Shown here one piece after another: positions 32,224 to 34,846 of a DNA stretch of 34,846 bases. This DNA is from Nitrospira sp. (lineage in GTDB: Bacteria; Nitrospirota; Nitrospiria; Nitrospirales; Nitrospiraceae). How positions within the stretch are numbered: position 1 is the stretch's first letter; each line of letters opens with the position of its first letter. Location: the NCBI GenBank assembly GCA_030692565.1, contig JAUYAO010000036.1:1-34846 (forward strand), read 5' to 3'. The notes under the pieces were generated by a model, which was not told the origin of the DNA, searched no databases, and saw only the letters and a program-made list of their open reading frames with translations. The position numbers were made by a program, and so were the translations under genes.

Positions 32224-33042
32224 TCATGGTTGAGTTCGGCTGGCGTAACGACCGAGAGTGGCCACAAAGGGAAACCGCAACATCATAAAGAGATTCAAGC
32301 AGACCGGCGGGCCGAGATGTTCGAGGCCGATTTTCATCCCCAATTGCCCTAGGGCCGGTTCCGCGCAGTAGGTGCCGAACAGCCGGTCCCACCAGGCCAC
32401 GTTGAATCCATAGTTGCTGTTGGTTTCTCGCACGTCGGTGGAATGGTGGATGCGGTGCATATCCGGTGTGACGATCACATAGCGCAGCACTCGATCGAGC
32501 CCCAATGGCATCCTTACATTACTGTGATTGAACAAGGCCGTCGCGTTCAGCACGATCTCAAAGATGACCACCGCCAGCGGCGCGACACCCAACATCAATA
32601 CCGAGAGTGCCTTCACGCCTGTCGAGATGATGATCTCGACCGGATGAAACCGTACTCCGCTGGACACGTCCAAATCCAAATCCGAGTGATGCATCATGTG
32701 GAACCGCCAGAGGATCGGCACGTAGTGGAAGACTTGATGTTGCCAGTAGATGATAAAGTCGAGCGCCACGATGGCAATGGCGACCTCCAGCCACACCGGG
32801 CCTTCGATAAGATTCAAGAGCCCCCAGCCCCGTTCTTGGCCCATCGCCGCGACAGCCACCACGCCGCCCATGAAAAACAGCCGGGCGATCACCGTATTCA
32901 AGATCACGATCGTGAGATTGCCGCCCCACCGGCAGAGCTTCGAGGCCGTCAGCTTTCGTCGCGGCGCCAGCAGTTCCCATGTGGCCATGATGGCTAACAC
33001 GGAAAGGTACGAGCCCGCTCGAATGAGATCTTGAGATTCCAT
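32224..33042 (-). CDS. Fatty acid hydroxylase / sterol desaturase family protein
   Basis: A 272-residue membrane enzyme with the His clusters that bind the di-iron centre: HQVFH, HMMHHSD and HRIHHS, plus the C-terminal NSNYGFNVAWWDRLFGTY. About four helices precede the first cluster. Members hydroxylate or desaturate lipids with oxygen. The ATG at 33042 has GGAGAG immediately upstream; the longer frame to 33159 overlaps the next gene. The lipid substrate is not known. Confidence 0.88.
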   Translation of the reverse strand: MESQDLIRAGSYLSVLAIMATWELLAPRRKLTASKLCRWGGNLTIVILNTVIARLFFMGGVVAVAAMGQERGWGLLNLIEGPVWLEVAIAIVALDFIIYWQHQVFHYVPILWRFHMMHHSDLDLDVSSGVRFHPVEIIISTGVKALSVLMLGVAPLAVVIFEIVLNATALFNHSNVRMPLGLDRVLRYVIVTPDMHRIHHSTDVRETNSNYGFNVAWWDRLFGTYCAEPALGQLGMKIGLEHLGPPVCLNLFMMLRFPFVATLGRYASRTQP

Positions 33043-33146
33043 AGCTCTCCGCGATGCCGATGCTCGTTTGCAGCTGAGCCTGAAGCCTACTCCATCGTTA
33101 ATTGCGGCTCTTCCACATATCCGGCGTCCGGCGCTCGATGCAAGCA

Positions 33147-33716
33147 CTACCCATCCCATCGATAGGGATAATCCATCTGTGCGGCAACTCTGCGCTTCGC
33201 ATCTTCGCCTGCTAGTCGCTGCACAACATACAGCCCTGCATCGATAGCCGATGCCACCCCGCCGGCAGTGATAATGCCGCCTTCATCGACAACTCGCTCA
33301 CGAACAACCTCCCTGCAGTATGGGCTCAATTCTTGGAGTGCGGTCGGGTGTGTCGTTGCGCGCTTGCCGCGAAGAAAACCCGCAGCACCAAGAAGCAAAG
33401 CGCCGGTACAGCATGACACCTTCAACGGAATGGAACCGGCCGTTTTCAACCAATCGACAAAATGCTTATTATGCTGGAGACTTCTGGTGCCGATGCCGCC
33501 TGGCACAAAAAGTATATCGTAAGAATCGAGAGGCTCGGCAACTGCAGTGACTTCAATCCGAAGCCCCCGATCATCAACGACATCCTTCGTAAGGGCGCAT
33601 ATGCGCCATTCAAAATCATCAATGATCTGCATGGACTTCAGCCGTGTTAATGGATCATAGAACCCGATAAAGTCCAGCGTAGTCATACGATCAAATACAA
33701 CAAATGCGATGTTCAC
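33147..33716 (-). CDS. DJ-1/PfpI family protein, isonitrile hydratase-like
   Basis: A 189-residue single-domain protein of the type 1 glutamine-amidotransferase-like fold. The nucleophile elbow is SCCTGALLLGAAG with Cys103 as the likely nucleophile, followed by GKRATTHPTA with His123 and a TLDFIGFYDP segment near residue 15. GGIITAGGVASAIDAGL near the end is typical of the group that includes isonitrile hydratase. The start is GTG with GGAGG just upstream. The reaction is unproven. Confidence 0.82.
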   Translation of the reverse strand: MNIAFVVFDRMTTLDFIGFYDPLTRLKSMQIIDDFEWRICALTKDVVDDRGLRIEVTAVAEPLDSYDILFVPGGIGTRSLQHNKHFVDWLKTAGSIPLKVSCCTGALLLGAAGFLRGKRATTHPTALQELSPYCREVVRERVVDEGGIITAGGVASAIDAGLYVVQRLAGEDAKRRVAAQMDYPYRWDG

Positions 33717-33791
33717 CCTGCCTCCAAGATTTCACCTGGCTAAAAACCATACCGCGCATGCAATCACTAGCAGCTGAAAGCGTTTCAGCTG

Positions 33792-34100
33792 CTATCGTTT
33801 CTCAGGTGGGATCGTCTTGACCTTGGCCATGAACTGCGCATGAGCCACCGGATCAACCGGCCGGTGCTTCACCGTAGTGCTCGCCGGATCTTTTCCCAGG
33901 AAGTTGTCACCCTTCCAATTCGTCGCAGGCCTGATCGGCCGAGGAACAAACCCGCCGCCGCAGTTGGGACAGACATTCTCCAATACCTGTTCGACGCACG
34001 TCGCACAGAATGTGCATTCATACGAACAGATCCGCGCCTCAAGCGAATCAGGAGGCAGCGCCTTGTTGCAATGTTCGCAGGTAGGTCTCAATTCAAGCAT
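33792..34100 (-). CDS. DUF1272 zinc-binding protein
   Basis: A 102-residue protein whose first 60 residues match DUF1272: LRPTCEHCNKALPPDS, ICSYECTFCATCVEQVL and VCPNCGGGFVPRP. Eight cysteines in four CxxC-type pairs could bind two zinc ions. The C-terminal tail is basic and of unknown role. The family has no established function. Confidence 0.88.
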   Translation of the reverse strand: MLELRPTCEHCNKALPPDSLEARICSYECTFCATCVEQVLENVCPNCGGGFVPRPIRPATNWKGDNFLGKDPASTTVKHRPVDPVAHAQFMAKVKTIPPEKR

Positions 34101-34198
34101 GGGCCCTCAGAATGACGCTACCAAACATGCCTATCAATGGTCCCTGAACCTTTTTCACCCTTCAATCGTTCCTATAGCCTTATTCAGCGACCTGTCTC

Positions 34199-34666
34199 TT
34201 AAGCTTTGGACTTCTTTCGATAACGACGAGGAGTATCCAAACCGGCAGCGAGAACGCTCAACTTAGAAACCATCTTAGCGTGGGAAGGTACTTGACTGCC
34301 GTCGGATTTATTTGTAAAGCGCTCTGTTCGAGGAGCGCCTTCCGCCATCCCACGTATTCGTTCTTCTGTGGTCATCGAATCCGTCGTCAAATGCTTTTTG
34401 ATCGGAACACGCGAAAGAAAAAGGGAGTGGATAGATGATGGTGCACCCGTCTTGTAGTACGCCTCCTGGTGCGGAAACCAAGGCTTCAAGTCTTCCTGAA
34501 GCCAATCAACTCGAGTACCTTTAAAACGCTCCAAAGCAAGAAAGGTCTCAAGATCGCCACGCACCAACACGATGCAATCCAATCCCCGTAACCACGCTTG
34601 GACGGCAAGGTAGTGACCAATGATGCGGTGTTGATTCCGACAAAATTCTCTATGCGGATCGGTCAT
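34199..34666 (-). CDS. Hypothetical protein (155 aa) next to the IS element
   Basis: I do not recognise this protein. It has no signal peptide or membrane helix. The N-terminal half looks globular (HYLAVQAWLRGLDCIVLVRG, ETFLALERFKGTRVDWLQED) and the C-terminus is basic (TPRRYRKKSKA). The start has GGAGGTAA upstream, a strong ribosome binding site, so it is probably a real gene. Its DNA is more AT-rich than the lipid and glycolysis genes, and it lies just left of the IS1182-type end. Confidence 0.6.
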   Translation of the reverse strand: MTDPHREFCRNQHRIIGHYLAVQAWLRGLDCIVLVRGDLETFLALERFKGTRVDWLQEDLKPWFPHQEAYYKTGAPSSIHSLFLSRVPIKKHLTTDSMTTEERIRGMAEGAPRTERFTNKSDGSQVPSHAKMVSKLSVLAAGLDTPRRYRKKSKA

Positions 34667-34710
34667 GGCAGCTTACCTCCAGTTTGACGGCATAATAATA
34701 AAGCTGGGCT

Positions 34711-34846
34711 AGGAGCCTGTCCGAGTAATGTGCATTTTGGACTGGACAGGCAGCGGGCATTGTGGTTTCTAGGCGGCATGGCTAAAACATTCAAATCCTG
34801 GGACGTCGATCAGCCGGTACTGCTCCCTCCGTCCGTGCAGGAGCTG
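34711..34846 (+). mobile_element. IS1182-type insertion sequence, left end
   Basis: The left terminus begins around AGGAGCCTGTCCGAGTAAT, like IS1182-family ends as I recall them, and is followed after ~65 bases by the transposase start. CCTGTCC (34716-34722) and GGACAGG (34744-34750) form a perfect 7-bp inverted repeat inside the end. The element continues past the window. Confidence 0.75.
34778..34846 (+). CDS. IS1182 family transposase, N-terminal fragment (window edge)
   Basis: Twenty-three codons are visible, beginning MAKTFKSWDVDQPVLLPPS, which matches the start of IS1182-family DDE transposases (a SWDVDQ block followed by LLPPS). The gene is cut by the window edge, so the catalytic residues cannot be checked. 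Confidence 0.8.
   Translation, partial: MAKTFKSWDVDQPVLLPPSVQEL

Overview
The window looks like chromosomal DNA of a Nitrospira-type bacterium (phylum Nitrospirota). The basis is gene content and protein resemblance (SthA, TenA, an NnrS protein, a three-domain Aas, a phosphatase-phosphofructokinase fusion), GC-rich coding sequence, and a ~125-165 bp palindromic repeat whose ends read like GATGCTCAAAAAGGCC, which I recall from Nitrospira genomes. The lineage is an inference from memory, not a search. Both ends run into mobile DNA: the 5' end of a group II intron at 1-137 and the left end of an IS1182-type element at 34711-34846. The piece therefore probably stops where an assembly met multicopy elements.

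Layout. 1-2074: sthA cut by the intron, then tenA, whose stop codon lies in one arm of a 129-bp palindrome. 2222-4240: a more AT-rich accessory patch on the minus strand with an orphan protein, a PD-(D/E)XK nuclease-like protein and a toxin-antitoxin pair whose ParE-like toxin carries a nonsense codon. 4321-8719: a plus-strand run with a FlgO-like exported protein, thiD, a polytopic His-rich membrane protein related to COX1/NnrS, an alpha/beta hydrolase and a small membrane protein. 8896-9943: a near-perfect sigma-54 promoter and a secreted fibronectin-III protein. 9943-11284: a cluster of palindromic repeats around a formylglycine-generating-enzyme-fold protein. 11288-13336 (minus): prmA, a MOSC protein and a methyltransferase as one operon, divergent from a membrane-anchored MutS-like ATPase.

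15373-26308 is a long plus-strand series dominated by lipid enzymes: Aas (LplT-like transporter + PlsC + acyl-ACP ligase), a YjdF protein that runs into a frameshifted papain-fold-like protein, then ynbA-ynbB-plsC (CDP-alcohol phosphatidyltransferase, CDP-diglyceride synthase, acyltransferase), an amidohydrolase, an ECF sigma factor and its probable membrane anti-sigma factor. An NnrS protein follows at 26521.

27775-31679 holds two glycolytic genes divergent from a 119-bp gap: a 775-residue protein fusing an N-terminal histidine phosphatase of the fructose-2,6-bisphosphatase type to a C-terminal phosphofructokinase domain, and pyruvate kinase. The right end (31777-34666, minus) carries a small membrane protein, a fatty acid hydroxylase/sterol desaturase family enzyme, a DJ-1/PfpI protein, a DUF1272 zinc protein and an orphan gene beside the IS. 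The best candidates for undescribed biology are the phosphatase-PFK fusion, the YjdF/papain-like fusion with its C6 frameshift, and the sigma-54-driven Fn3 protein. No tRNA, rRNA or CRISPR array was seen.
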